The notes beneath the pieces were generated by a model, which was given only the letters and a program-made list of their open reading frames with translations, was not told the origin of the DNA and searched no databases. The translations under genes and the position numbers were made by a program. A DNA stretch of 64,000 bases. It comes from Poecilobothrus nobilitatus (Eukaryota; Arthropoda; Insecta; Diptera; Dolichopodidae). The stretch is from the NCBI GenBank assembly GCA_947095535.1, contig OX352773.1, forward strand, positions 40,135,398 through 40,199,397, written 5' to 3'. Below are positions 48,280 to 59,500 of this stretch, one piece after another. How positions within the stretch are numbered: position 1 is the first letter of the stretch; the number at the start of each line of letters is the position of its first letter.

Positions 48280-49360
48280 ATTAAAAATAAAAATAAAATA
48301 AAAATACTCTTACAGTTACATTTTCAAAATGTAAACTTGTAAAATTAAACAAATTTAATAAAAGATTGAAAAATTTTTATTGACAAAATTCAGATTTGAT
48401 TTATTTTTGACGTAAATATTGACAGTTATTTGAAAAATCAAAAATAATTTCTATGTAGGTACTACATACTACATAGGTAAAAAAATGATGTAGGTATACC
48501 TAAATTTTTTATATAATTTTTTTTATGTTCCAAAAATCATTCAGTATTTAAAAAGCAAGTCATATTATGCAGTTCCATAGGAAAGAAGCTTAGAAAAACA
48601 GCCTATAACCAATGATAATAATCTAACCTTTGAAAGTTTATTTTGTCGATTTCGTGATATTATTCGGCGGGTGATATTGTTCCCAGTTTTGTCATAAATC
48701 ATAAAATATAGTCAAATCATAAAACTGGCAACGGGTTTTAGTTCGGGTGAAGGCCCCAGATATCTGCACCGTCCTACGCTTTGCAGAAGCTTTCAATATT
48801 TTCCCGACCCCCAACCAAAAAAAAATGATATTGTTCGAAAACTAATTATTACTTTAATTATGTAATAATAAAAATTTAATAATTTTTCTAAGCTTGATTC
48901 CAGTGTTCTAAATGTGACACTTTCTTTATCCAATTTTAAGATATACTTATATTTATATTATTCAGTTTGGAAAGTACACCTCCAAAATAATGCCTACAAA
49001 AATAGACTTTAATCTTGTAAAATAAAAATTAACTAGCATCACGTGAAGAAGTGTTAGTGAAGAAGTAGAAAAGACAACAAGAAAGTTTAAAAAAAACTTT
49101 AAATGTGATTTTATTCCACATAATAAAAAATTTGGACTCAGAAGTAAAATATAGTGACTTCTATTTTTTTTTTTTATAAGATCTGAGTCTATTTTGATTT
49201 CTTCCATTTGTGTTACATCAATCTAGAATTTAAAGATACATTAATTTTACTTCATTGAAAACATACTAAAATTAAATAGCTTTTTATATAGTATGTGACA
49301 AGAACTTTGTTATGACTTTATTGATTTTATATAGCAGAACTTTTAAAGATTTCTTTCAAA
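48280..49360. other. Non-coding DNA with a G/C-richer patch
   Basis: The patch 48720-48815 (around GGTGAAGGCCCCAGATATCT and CACCGTCCTACGCTTTGCAG) stands out from the surrounding A/T-rich DNA and is open in more than one frame. I cannot match it to a family. Nearby, CCCAGTTTTGTCAT (48680) and ATAAAACTGGCAACGGG (48720) form an imperfect inverted repeat, so it may be part of a decayed mobile element. Confidence 0.45.
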
Positions 49361-49420
49361 TAAAGAAGAATTACCACGTGTTGTAACATTTAAAGAAGAA
49401 TTACCACGTGTTGTACCATT
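49361..49420. repeat. 30-bp tandem duplication
   Basis: TAAAGAAGAATTACCACGTG, then TTGTAACATT (49361-49390), is followed by the same 30 bases with one change (ACCATT for ACATT context) at 49391-49420. Confidence 0.9.
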
Positions 49421-49714
49421 ACCACAAAGCATTTTCGGTATATAAATGTGTAACATATAACGAAATCGATACGCGTAAAATGGATTAAAAAATTTTCATT
49501 TGTTCCATATATGTGTTGTTTGATAAGGACAAATACAACAAAAAAAATTAATGTCAATCAATCAAATCATTTATAATTGAGACAGTACAAACACTAAAAT
49601 CTTTAAAAATTTCTTATGCTGTAACGGATTAATGAAACTCAACAAAAGGTTTTGTCACTCTTTCTTTAAAGTCAAAGAAATCCTCTGCAAAACTGTACTG
49701 TAATTTACAATAAA

Positions 49715-49809
49715 TTTTTTTTTTTGGCTAATCGTCGTGACGATTCGAACCCAAGAAAAAATATTCGTTACAAATTAAGGTCTTAATTAAACAGACCCAC
49801 TAAACACTT
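49715..49809 (-). mobile_element. Short tRNA-derived SINE or retroposed tRNA-like sequence
   Basis: On the minus strand an A-box-like GTGTTTAGTGGGTCTG is followed about 40 bases later by a perfect B box, GGGTTCGAATC (complement of 49742-49752). Then come GTCACGACGATTAGCC and an A tail (T run 49715-49725). The layout equals that of the short SINE at 11901-11994, with a different sequence. No target-site duplication was confirmed. Confidence is moderate because the middle is A/T-rich and degenerate. Confidence 0.62.
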
Positions 49810-51016
49810 TCTAAAAAATAAATACTTACTTTTAAATTTTATTAAAAATTTTATAATTCTATCTTTTAAACGACAACTTTCAAAAGTAGGAAAAATAATT
49901 GCACTACTTTTTTCCTGTTTTAATATTAACTTATAAAACGACCCCATAAAATATATTTATTACAGTTATTACAGATTTCTTATTAGTTTTTCTTATTTAG
50001 AAAATTATATATTAAACGATTTTTACACATTTGCATTGTACCATGCGCTTACATTTACAATAACTTTCATTAATATTAAATTCAAGTCCAATGCCAACCA
50101 TAGAACAAAAAAATGCTTTTATGAACAAAAAAAAAAAAGAAAAGAATTTATTGGCTCATTTGTACAGTTTACGAGATTTTTAACAAAAAAATAAAAATTA
50201 AAATATTTTTTTGGTAAAAAAACTTGCTGCTTTGAAGTGTTGCCAACAAAAATATTATTTCACTATATTCAAAGACACATTAGCGACATCTTATGAGAAA
50301 TAAAAAAAAAAAAATTTTTTTCCTTTTTTATGATTATTAAGAAAAAATATTTTGGCATCATTTAGGCAACTCATTAGAAAACTACAAATAAACAATGAAC
50401 AAGAAAAGAAAAAAATTATAGAAGAAAAAGTCTAAATAAACATAACTTTACAACGTTTATTAAAATTACAATTTAACAAGCATTAAAATTGTTTTTTGTT
50501 TTTCTACATGTCGTATCAAAACTATCTTTGGATTAAAGCCAAAATAAGATTTTTTTCTTCATAACAAAGAAAAATTATTTTCAGATACTTTATGAAGTAG
50601 TAAATTATTAAAATTGGAAATGTATACATAAATTCTAATAATTTAATTATTTGTATAATATTTTACACACTCTGTATATTAATGAATAAAAAAAAAAAAA
50701 ATAAATAAATAAATTCACTTAAATTTAAAATAAATCGAACACCTGTGTACATCATTTAAGTTTAAAAAGAATTTTGTCTGCCCTTGATTTGATCTCATAT
50801 TATTATTCCATGCATCGATTTCAATCATTGTTTTGTTTAATTTTAAAAGATTTGATTACATTTAGAAGACGACATTTAATTTGTATGTATATGTATATGT
50901 ATATATATATAAATGTATTTTTTGCAAAAATTGATTTGATCAGAAAAAGTTGCCAGATGACATGACTGATATAAAGAAATTATTATGGGTTAACTCAGAA
51001 AATTATTTACATAATA
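49810..51016. other. A/T-rich non-coding DNA
   Basis: No gene, RNA or transposon end was recognised in this interval. Confidence 0.7.
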
Positions 51017-51098
51017 CAATTGAAACTCGATTATCCGTGTTGGTCGGGAGCGAGTTCAAGAGACTACTCGCATAATCGAAGTCCATAGTTAATCGAAT
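51017..51098 (+). mobile_element. Tigger/pogo-like transposon end fragment
   Basis: Next to a TA dinucleotide the sequence reads CAATTGAAACTCGATTATCC and then GTGTTGGTCGGGAGCGAG. It continues to AGACTACTCGCATAATCGAA and GTCCATAGTTAATCGAA. Ends of Tigger/pogo elements commonly read TACAGT...AACCTCGATTATCCG with repeated ATAATCGAA motifs. The piece also folds on itself (TCGATTAT with ATAATCGA). No second end and no transposase lie adjacent, so this is a solo end or a short fragment. Confidence 0.55.
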
Positions 51099-52799
51099 TT
51101 TTTTTTTTTTATGTTGGTAACACAAAAGTGATTTGATTTTAGTTCTTCAAACTTGCTTAAGCACTTCCAATATATTTGAAAATATATAGAAGTTCTTCAT
51201 CAGATTAGATTTTTTCTACCAAATAAGTGAAACTTGGCAAAAAAAAAAAAAAAAAAAGTTAAATAAATGAAACTTGGCGGATTTTTGATTTTATTTTATA
51301 CAGTTTATTTGATTTTTTTAGCAGTCAAAATGAAACTCTTAATCTTTTTGACAATTTTCTTTAATATTTACTAAACTTAAATTTTTTTCTCAGAGTTATC
51401 TGGCAATCTTAACGGCAACTCAATACATATGTGCATATGTGCCAATTGTTTTAAGCATTAGTAAGTGTATGAGTTTGAATATATGATTTTCGTCATTCAA
51501 TTTATTTATTTTATTTTATTTTTTTTTTTGCTTGTCGTCGTTTTTTATTAAATTCAATTCATGAAGTGTCTAAGATTGTTTTTTTGTTCCATAATATACA
51601 GTTACAAATTGTTCTATGAAAAATAAAAAAAAACAAAAATCTAATTTAGATTTATAATAAAAAAAAAAAAAAAGCAAAAAACATGTTTTCATCCTTACAC
51701 GAAAATGAATGTAATTCACAATAATATCTTTGTTTTTTTTCCTTTTTTCTTTTTTTTTATAATTTTTCTTTATATCCTTCATGATTCCATTTTCAATTTA
51801 ATATACCTATACATATGTATATAAAAAGAAAATATAGAAAGAAAAATGAAAACATAATATATTTAACACCAATACAAATGAAATGAAATGAAATAAAATT
51901 CAAGGATAGTAAAAATAAAAAACAGAAATAAGAATGGTGTTTATTTATAAAAAAAAACAAAAACAAGATAAAATTTCAAGGACAAAAAACGGTTTACATT
52001 TAAAACAAAAAAAAAAAAAAAAAAAACAAAATAATGGAGTGAAAATAGAAAGAAAATAAAAAAAAAAAAACAAAACCTTCAAACTTATTATAATTTCAAT
52101 TCCATACTTTGTATTAAATTATCTGTTAATTTCATGTGGTTTTTTAAGATTTTAAGCTTAGAATAAAGGAAAAAATTTATAAAATAATTAATTAGTAAGG
52201 AAAAAAAGGACTTTCTTTGATGATTTAAAAATTAATTATATTCCTCCATTCTTATACTCTTTTTATTATTTATTGATTAAAACTTGGTTTTCTGAATCAA
52301 TTTCAAGATTAAATTTCTTAACATTAAAATGTTGATCTATCTAACAATTGACTTTGATCAAATCCAAAAAATTATCCTATTGTTTGTCGAATCAAACAAA
52401 AAGATAAAAAAAACTGTATTTTTTTAAATTGATTTATGATTCAAAAAATTGATCATTCGTTTTTGCTTTCAAGTGTAGTATTATTTAATCCAATTTCTTA
52501 AATTATACTTTTGATATATTTTTCAAGGATTAATAAATTAATGAAAATAAAACACAAATAAGGCAATCTATAAAACTAAAGGTTTCTAAAGGTATTCATT
52601 TAAAAAAAAATGCAATAAAAACGTATTACGGTGTTTGTTTCTTTTGCATTAAAATTAAATAAGTATAATAAAACATAATAATAAATATAATAAAAACTGT
52701 TAGGACATTATAGTGTTGCCGTTTTAAGCTTGTGTTTTATTTTAAACAGGTACGTCAAAATTTTGATCCCTATAATAGTTTTAAAATAGTGAAAAGTAT
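51099..52799. other. A/T-rich non-coding DNA
   Basis: Only A/T-rich DNA is visible. A local repeat, AATAAGTGAAACTTGGC (51221) and AATAAATGAAACTTGGC (51263), flanks a poly-A tract. No gene was recognised. Confidence 0.7.
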
Positions 52800-53481
52800 A
52801 AAAAACGAGAAAGAGTGCAGTAGAGTAGACTGTGACAACTCTGGGATACCAGTATGAACGTAATATACCCTGTTTTTATAAAACTTAACCATTTTTTAAA
52901 AACTTTCAGATGTTTTAGTACCGACGTTAACTACAGAGATATATTTATGTAAATTGTGGAGTTGTATGACAGCTACCCGAATCTATTGCACAAGCACAAC
53001 CAAATTTTACAGAAGTTATTGCCATAAAATTTGATCATCATTTATAAGATTTTAAACGCCTAGCTTCATTAAGTTCCAAGAGGTGCATGAAGCCTGAACC
53101 GGCTGCTTTAGACCAATCAAATTTTACAAAAGTTTTTGGCAATCTCTTCACTAAATTTCAGATTCCTAGCTTCAATAGACACTGATGAGTTATTTTCATT
53201 TAAAAAGAGAAGTTGTATGGCAGCTACCCGAACCTGTTGCATCAGCACAACCAAATTTTACAGAAGTTGTGACCATAAAACTTGATCATCATTTGCAAAA
53301 TTTCAGATACCTAGCTTGAATAGATACTGATTTATTTCCATTTAAAGAAATAAGTTAAAGAATTCGATTCTGAGCCGATTCATACTTTTGACACTATATC
53401 TAGCTCGACTTCTTTAAGTTGTCACAAAAGTAATGGCAAATTTATTATACCCTTGAACATAGTTCATACGGGTATAAAAAT
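52800..53481 (-). mobile_element. DINE-1-like element, copy C, with triplicated internal module
   Basis: The left edge, AAAAACGAGAAAGAGTGCAG then GTGACAACTCTGGGATACC, is the reverse complement of the CTCGTTTT end of copies A and D. The right edge holds a TATACCC...GGGTATA hairpin (53446-53476) and, on the minus strand, reads TTTTTATACCCGTATGAAC as in copy A. The interior contains three related modules: 52961-53070, 53094-53178 and 53212-53322. Each has an (A)CCCGAAC/GAACC start, CAATCAAATTTTACA- or CAACCAAATTTTACAGAAG-like middle, and CTAGCTTxAATAGA end. Modules 1 and 3 are the closest pair. The GTCY tract of copy A is absent. It is the best preserved of the minus-strand copies and has no open frame. 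Confidence 0.72.
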
Positions 53482-53639
53482 TTCTGTGGAAGCTTATGTC
53501 TATTGCTTAATTATTATTTTGGTCTTAAAATTTCAAAATTTTGACTAAAGTATTTCCGAAGATGTACGAAGTAAGCTAAATTATACAAAATTTAAGTTAC
53601 ACATTTTATCTTACATTTACGCTTACATTTAATTTTAGC

Positions 53640-54103
53640 TTGCTATTCCAAAAAGCTAGAGATTTAAAAAGGAGGATTATTCAGTATGCACGGATAAAAG
53701 ATGATAAAATATTAATTAGAAAGACTGGAACAAGCTAAGTTATCAGAGTATTAACAGAAGAAAACTTGATTGTCAATTAATGAAAATTTTATTTTACCAA
53801 TCAAAACTCATGTAAACAATACCTGTGACTACGTTTCGCAAATTAAATTTCAAGTTGCTAAATCACTCAAAATTCTTTATCTTAATGCTAGAAGTTTACA
53901 ACAACAAAATTGAAGATGTATCACTATTATTGGATGGATTAAAAACTGAAATACATTTAGTGTTAATTACCGAAACATGGCTTGAAGAATCTGATGAAGA
54001 GTAGAACTAGGAGTATAAAGATTTAAGAATAACACTTTTTCCCAATTTCAGGAGCAGTAACTCAGTAATAGAGGAGTTACATGAAAATGTTTTCCATGGT
54101 TAA
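53640..54103 (+). pseudogene. Non-LTR retrotransposon relic: ORF1 end and ORF2 endonuclease start
   Basis: The first part (53643-53780) reads LFQKARDLKRRIIQYAR, then KILIRKTGTS, a stop, and VIRVLTEENL. This resembles the ORF1 C-terminus of CR1/Jockey-type elements. After about 60 bp an ORF2-like frame reads SLKILYLNARSLQ. A frameshift follows, then NKIEDVSLLLDGLK, LVLITETWLEES, and, after a stop, LFPNFRSSNS. These are the N-terminal motifs of the apurinic-type endonuclease (NxRSLxxK...xxxTETWL...NFRSS), where the Glu of ETWL is a metal-binding catalytic residue. The rest of the endonuclease and all of the reverse transcriptase are missing. The relic on the opposite strand at 55.4-56.2 kb could be another part of the same family but not of the same uninverted copy. 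Confidence 0.75.
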
Positions 54104-55384
54104 AATTTAAATTTTTGTAAATATCCGGAACTATGAAAGGACGGATAGAATGAAACTAATAAGGTAATTGTTACCAAACATTTTTTTTAGAAAAGTTAAA
54201 AGTAAAATATAAATAAAACAAAAAGTAAATTAAATATTAAAAAAAAAAATTTTCAAGGACATGTTTTTTATATGTCATCAAAAGTCTTAAATTTTTATTC
54301 AATGGACATTTTACATTATTGATGAATAATTTTTTTTACTATTTGTTTGTTATTTTCTTTTTTTTTTTTTTTTGTGTTTAAAGGAAATTTCTTTTTAATT
54401 AAACAAAAATGTCCTTGAGCTTAAATGAAAAGAAAAAAAAACTATTTTTTGTTTATTTATTTTCTATTTTAATCTCTATGTTTACGATTATTAATATTTT
54501 CTAATTTAAAATGACAATATAAAAAACAATTACCTTGTTTTAATTAAAATTTTCTTTACATCGATTTTATAATAACAGAGTTCGAAAGAATTCTCTAATT
54601 ATAGTAATGAACTAAGAAGATAATTTGTATTTAAATATAGGGAATAGTGTTTTGTTTTAATAGAATTTGAAATTAATTATAGGTACAGTATAAGACTTTA
54701 CGATATATTACCGTTTTTGTTAAATTAAATTCTTGCATTAGAAACGTAATGGTGAGTAAGGGTTAATTTTTAAAAGGAAAAACAAAAGAATTATTTTTTT
54801 CTTTTTCCATATTTCTAACATATTTTTTAGAACCGCTTGGTCTCGATTAAGTATCTGGAGCTCTATTTTACCTTTGACTACTCGCAAATTAGATGTCAAT
54901 ACTGATTAAAGTTGGTTCAAGTTTAACAACAATTGAATTTATGGCTGAAAATCTTTAATGGCATTTAACGCTTGATTTATAATTTTTAAATTAATTTTTT
55001 TTTTTAAATTATCTTTAAAAAACTGTAACGCCATTCCGGACCAATCCGATTGAAATTAGGTCATGATGGTGACAGTAGTAATATTCATCACCATTTTTTG
55101 CTTATAATCTTTTAATTGGTTAATAGACGATCGGTAGAAGATAATATCTATAGCCGCCTTTAAATAATTTTAATAAAGGGTTTCGTTTTATACAGTATCT
55201 GTTTGAAATACCCATATTTTTGAACCGAATTGTCTTCAGTTGTTTTTTTTTTCTACCTTTTATGTGTTTAACGATCAAACTGATAAGACAGCAGCATGAG
55301 TGCTAGTTGGGACAAGACTGGGAATCTCCATCCGTGGTATCAAGAATATTAACTTATTATACTTATTATAAAAAATTATAAACT
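54104..55384. other. Non-coding DNA, unidentified
   Basis: A mixed stretch between two retroelement relics. The part 55021-55250 is less A/T-rich (CGCCATTCCGGACCAATCCG, GACGATCGGTAGAAG) but shows no motif I can name. The bases below 55384 may be the decayed 3' end of the minus-strand element next door. Confidence 0.5.
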
Positions 55385-56170
55385 TCAGCAAGAAGATATA
55401 TTTATTAGCATATTGGGAATATGAGTAATCTCTCTACAAAAGAGAGACATTGCATTAATATTTCAAGAAGGTGAGAGGTGTAAAAGTTGCCTGAAAAATG
55501 AAATCACCAATTAAGCGTAAAGCGCGGTTTTAGCGTAAAATTTTGGATTTTGCCCAGGTAACATAATGAAGTTTGAGTTGTGCCAGCTTTTATTTGACGT
55601 GTATACTCTATCTTAGGTCGAATATATGCTTTATATAGATATTAACCAGATAAGGGAAAAAAATAATTTTACAATCAAAAAGAAAACCCAAACATTTGGC
55701 AGCTTCCTTCACTATATCAAAAATATGTTCATTCCATAGAATTATTTAATTTTGCTGCAGGCATAAAATATTAAAATTTTCGAACCGTTATATAATTTCT
55801 CCTTGAAATTGCAGAATTGATACAGATTGATCTCTCTTGCAAAAGATCAGACACATTTGATTTTTGGGGAGTATTAAACTCAACTCTTTTTACGATATCT
55901 TAATCAAAAATTTGTACTAGGCCATCATGGTTAACTGAGTTATATAGCCATAATTTTCCTTTTTAAACTGATAGTTGATACAGTAGAAGTGGAATTTAAT
56001 TTCTTTAATAAATCGTAGAATGTTACCAGAGTTCTGTCATTAGAGAAACTGTAAATAGAGGATACAAGAAAGCAGATCCAAGAGTAGAGCATAGAGCAGA
56101 TCAATATCAAGAAAAGAGTGAGTGATAAGGGAGAGTTTTGTGGAACATCAGCATTTATTTCGAAAGCGTC
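55385..56170 (-). pseudogene. CR1/Jockey-type non-LTR reverse transcriptase relic
   Basis: Reading the minus strand from 56170 downward gives the reverse transcriptase blocks in correct order. LSDAFEINADVPQNS followed by LTLFLILI corresponds to the GVPQGSxLSPxLFLxxIND block. IYSFSNDRTLVTF stands in the place of the catalytic FADD block, here FSND. VQIFD-stop-D then VKRVEFN matches the WxxxNxVEFN region, with a Trp codon become TGA. WNEHIFDIVKEAAKCLGFLF and YIKHI precede RPKIEYTRQI and AGTTQTSLCYLGKIQN, and the fragment ends near RLIGDFIFQATFTPL. Frameshifts and stops interrupt it and the second catalytic Asp pair is damaged. It is inactive. Block wording is closest to the relic at 42.0 kb. 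Confidence 0.82.
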
Positions 56171-56558
56171 AGATAAGTTTAATTAAAATACAAATGACAT
56201 CTTTAAACTGTTTCAGTGAAACTTGCAAAAAATATAAAATAGAAATATCATTAAGAAACACATTTCTAAAAACAAAAACTAAAACAAAAAAACAAATAAT
56301 ACATTTATTATTTAAAATCTAACTAAATTTTCAAAAATGAACATTAGGATAACTTTAATTTTCATTTATTATTATTGTTATTATTACAATTTAACACTCC
56401 CTAAGTTTTGTCCTTTTTTTTTTTGTTACCTTTTTTTTTTTTGTGAAAACAAAAGAAATAAAATAACAAGAAATAAATATAATATCTTTAAATTTTTTGA
56501 AATTATCCGTAAATAGTTTGTAAGGATATTTTCAAAATTTTATATTAGAACAGCCCAA

Positions 56559-56590
56559 CAAATACAAATACAAATACAAATACAAATACA
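56559..56590. repeat. (CAAATA)n hexanucleotide microsatellite
   Basis: Five perfect CAAATA units run head to tail plus two bases of a sixth. Simple repeat only. Confidence 0.9.
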
Positions 56591-59500
56591 GAACTTAATA
56601 AAAACAATATTAAGCTATTTAAGAATGTTGTACTCCTTACAAAATTAAAGTTCAAAATAAACTTTTACAATGGTATTTTAATTTTTATTGTTGTTTTTTT
56701 TTTCTCTCTCCTGTCACTTTGTACTATTTTTTTTTTTTTGTGATCCTTATTATTATTGTTTCTGTCACTTTTTTGTATTTTGTGGTATTTTTTGAGTACA
56801 AAATTTATTCAACAAATATGTTGAAATAGGCGGTAATAGTGTTGCTCTTTTATAACCATTTTTATTAATTTATAAAAACGCAAGAAAAAAAGAAAAAAAA
56901 AAGAAGACAAAAAAAAATTACAAAACGACTATGATATATAAATGGATATGTGTGTGTTGGTATTTTTTTAACTTATTTTCTCGTTTTTTGTTGTTTTTTT
57001 TTTTAATGTTTAATACTTAATGCTTTTTATTGGCCACTGGGCGACAATTCAAAGGATATTAAGTTTTGTTTATTTAAAAAAGAAAACTAACATGAATATT
57101 ATACATGCATATTTAGCAATATATAAAAGTATACCTATATACATACTTATTTTATACCTATATAGGGGTATTATTAACATGTATTCAAACTTGTGCAAAA
57201 TAAGAAAGAATTGACTTTTTTTTTTTTTGGTTATATGCTAAAGAAAATGTAAACTTCAAAATATGAATTTGATGGGTTTTTTGTTTTTTTTTGGTGTGCT
57301 TAAGGATTATGTGACAATAATTTTTTTGTTTTGTTTATTTTTGAGTGGTGGATAGAATTTAAAATGTAACAAGACGACAAATAGAAAAGTTAAAAAAGTG
57401 AATGAAGCACTTTAAATCCTGTGAATTTTCTTTCTTAGTTAATACTAAGAAGTTTTTTTGTTTTAGACAATTAAGATTTTATATATTTAAAGTATAGAAA
57501 ATTAAGTATGAAAAAAAAAAAACTAGAAAGAGACAAAAACTATTTCTTTTATGCCAAAAAAAAATAAATAGGATACTAAAAATCGAGGAAGGAATAAAAT
57601 CAAAATAAAAAAAGTCAGAATATTTCTATATTTTTTTTTTTTTAAATAATATTTTTGTTAATGTTTTTTTTGTTTAGATATATATATACATAAATATATA
57701 CACGTATATATTTTTTTTTGTATATATGTAAATAAATATTAAGTAAAAATTTATTTTTGCAAAAAGTAATATGTATATATAAGGAATATTAAAGTTATTT
57801 TACATTGGTGGGATTTATAAAAAAAAAAAAAAATTGAGAATAAAACGAAGGGATTATTATTACTGAATAGTTACTTTATTTTTTATTTGTTGTGTGTATT
57901 GTGTATGTAAGCCATTTTAATTTGAGCTTTGAGTATTGAGGAAATTTTTTCTGTAACATTTTTATTTTTTACCTAACAATTTTTTAGTAGCATGATATAA
58001 AAAAACCATTTTATTTTTTTTGTGTTTTTCCAAGCTTTTCTTTCTTTTTTTTTTCGGAAAAACTTAGTTTCCTTTATAATATTAATTTAAATATATGTTA
58101 TGTATATTTATGTATGTATATATGTATTGATTGTAATACGTATATATGTATCTATATATAATATATTTTTGAAGTTAGAATACATATATTTTAAAGTACA
58201 TTTAAGAACAAAAAATAACCAAAGCACTATTATATTTGTATATACGTATATAATATAGAAATGGAAAAATAAAAAGGAAGGATATACATCAAATGTTGTA
58301 TTATGTAATATGAATGTATATATGTACGTATTACGTATATATATATATATATATATATAATTGTTGCTTTTAATTGTATTATTTTCATGTATAAAATACT
58401 TATAGAACAATTAAAAAAAATAAAATCATAAAAAAAAAGGAAAGTAAATAAAAAAGGAAGTCTTATCAAATTTTATTGAATTACCAGGTAATAATAATTA
58501 ATTTAATTTTAATTTTATTTTCTTTTATTTTGTTTTCCTTTGTTTGAATTCTTTTAATATTATTGTTGATAATATTTTTGTCATTGTATTGTTAAAAGTA
58601 AATTTTATTAGTTTGTCTTGTAAAAATTTAATGAAAATTAGGCTTGATGTTAAATTGAATATTTGTTTTTTTTTATTTTTGTCAAAAATGTCATAAAATA
58701 GAAGAAAATTGAAAATTTCCTTTACAAATCATAAATATTTAGATAATTTTAAGCTTAGTGATTTCTTTTTAAATAAAGGGTTCTTTTGAGTATTGAAAGG
58801 AAAATTTAAAGGATTAAAAGTAAATAATTTTTTTTAATTTTTTAAGGAAAATTTTAAAGATATAAAAAAAAAAAATTTTTGTTCATGCTAAACTGTATTT
58901 ATTTTATTATTAATAATAAAATGTATAGTGAAATAATCTATGTGTTAAAATTCACATTCAAAAAATAAAATTATATAATTATTATGTTGTTATTAAGAAA
59001 TTTATTAATGGCTGAAGAGTTGTATTTAAATAAAAAGTAACTAAATCATATTTTGGGAGTGAGATGAAATTTTGTTTTTTATTTTTTTCTAATTTTGTTC
59101 TTTAAAAACTTGGTATATTTATTGGTCAGGTTCAATGAAAGCAGCATGCTTTTGAGTTGGTGCAAAATTTAACAAAATGAATAAATTTATAGACGAGTAT
59201 GCCAAATGAGACCGGTATATTTTTAGGGCAGCCAAATTAAATTTCTTAATATATTTTATTTTAATTTCTCGTTTGTATTTTTCGGATAATTCGGATAAAT
59301 TTTTGGGAGGATTTTATCCCATCCTTTAAGCCTCAGCCAAAAGCAAAAAATTTGTTTGTTACGATTGTTTAGGAAAAATATTGAAATAGAAAAAAAATGT
59401 TATAAGATAAATCTTTCAAATCTCTCTTCAAGGGCAATTTGTCCTGGAATTTATTCTTTTGAAACAAAGTTATAATAGAAATTTGTTTTTAAGAAAGTCC

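Noticed and set aside
52800..53481. Copy C as an LTR or solo LTR
   Set aside because: The ends match the DINE-1-like family rather than TG...CA, there is no primer-binding site or polypurine tract nearby, and no short target duplication was seen.
58108..58469. Two overlapping minus-strand frames of 79 and 100 codons
   Set aside because: They are I/Y/T-rich products of TATA and TACG repeats with no motif or conserved start.
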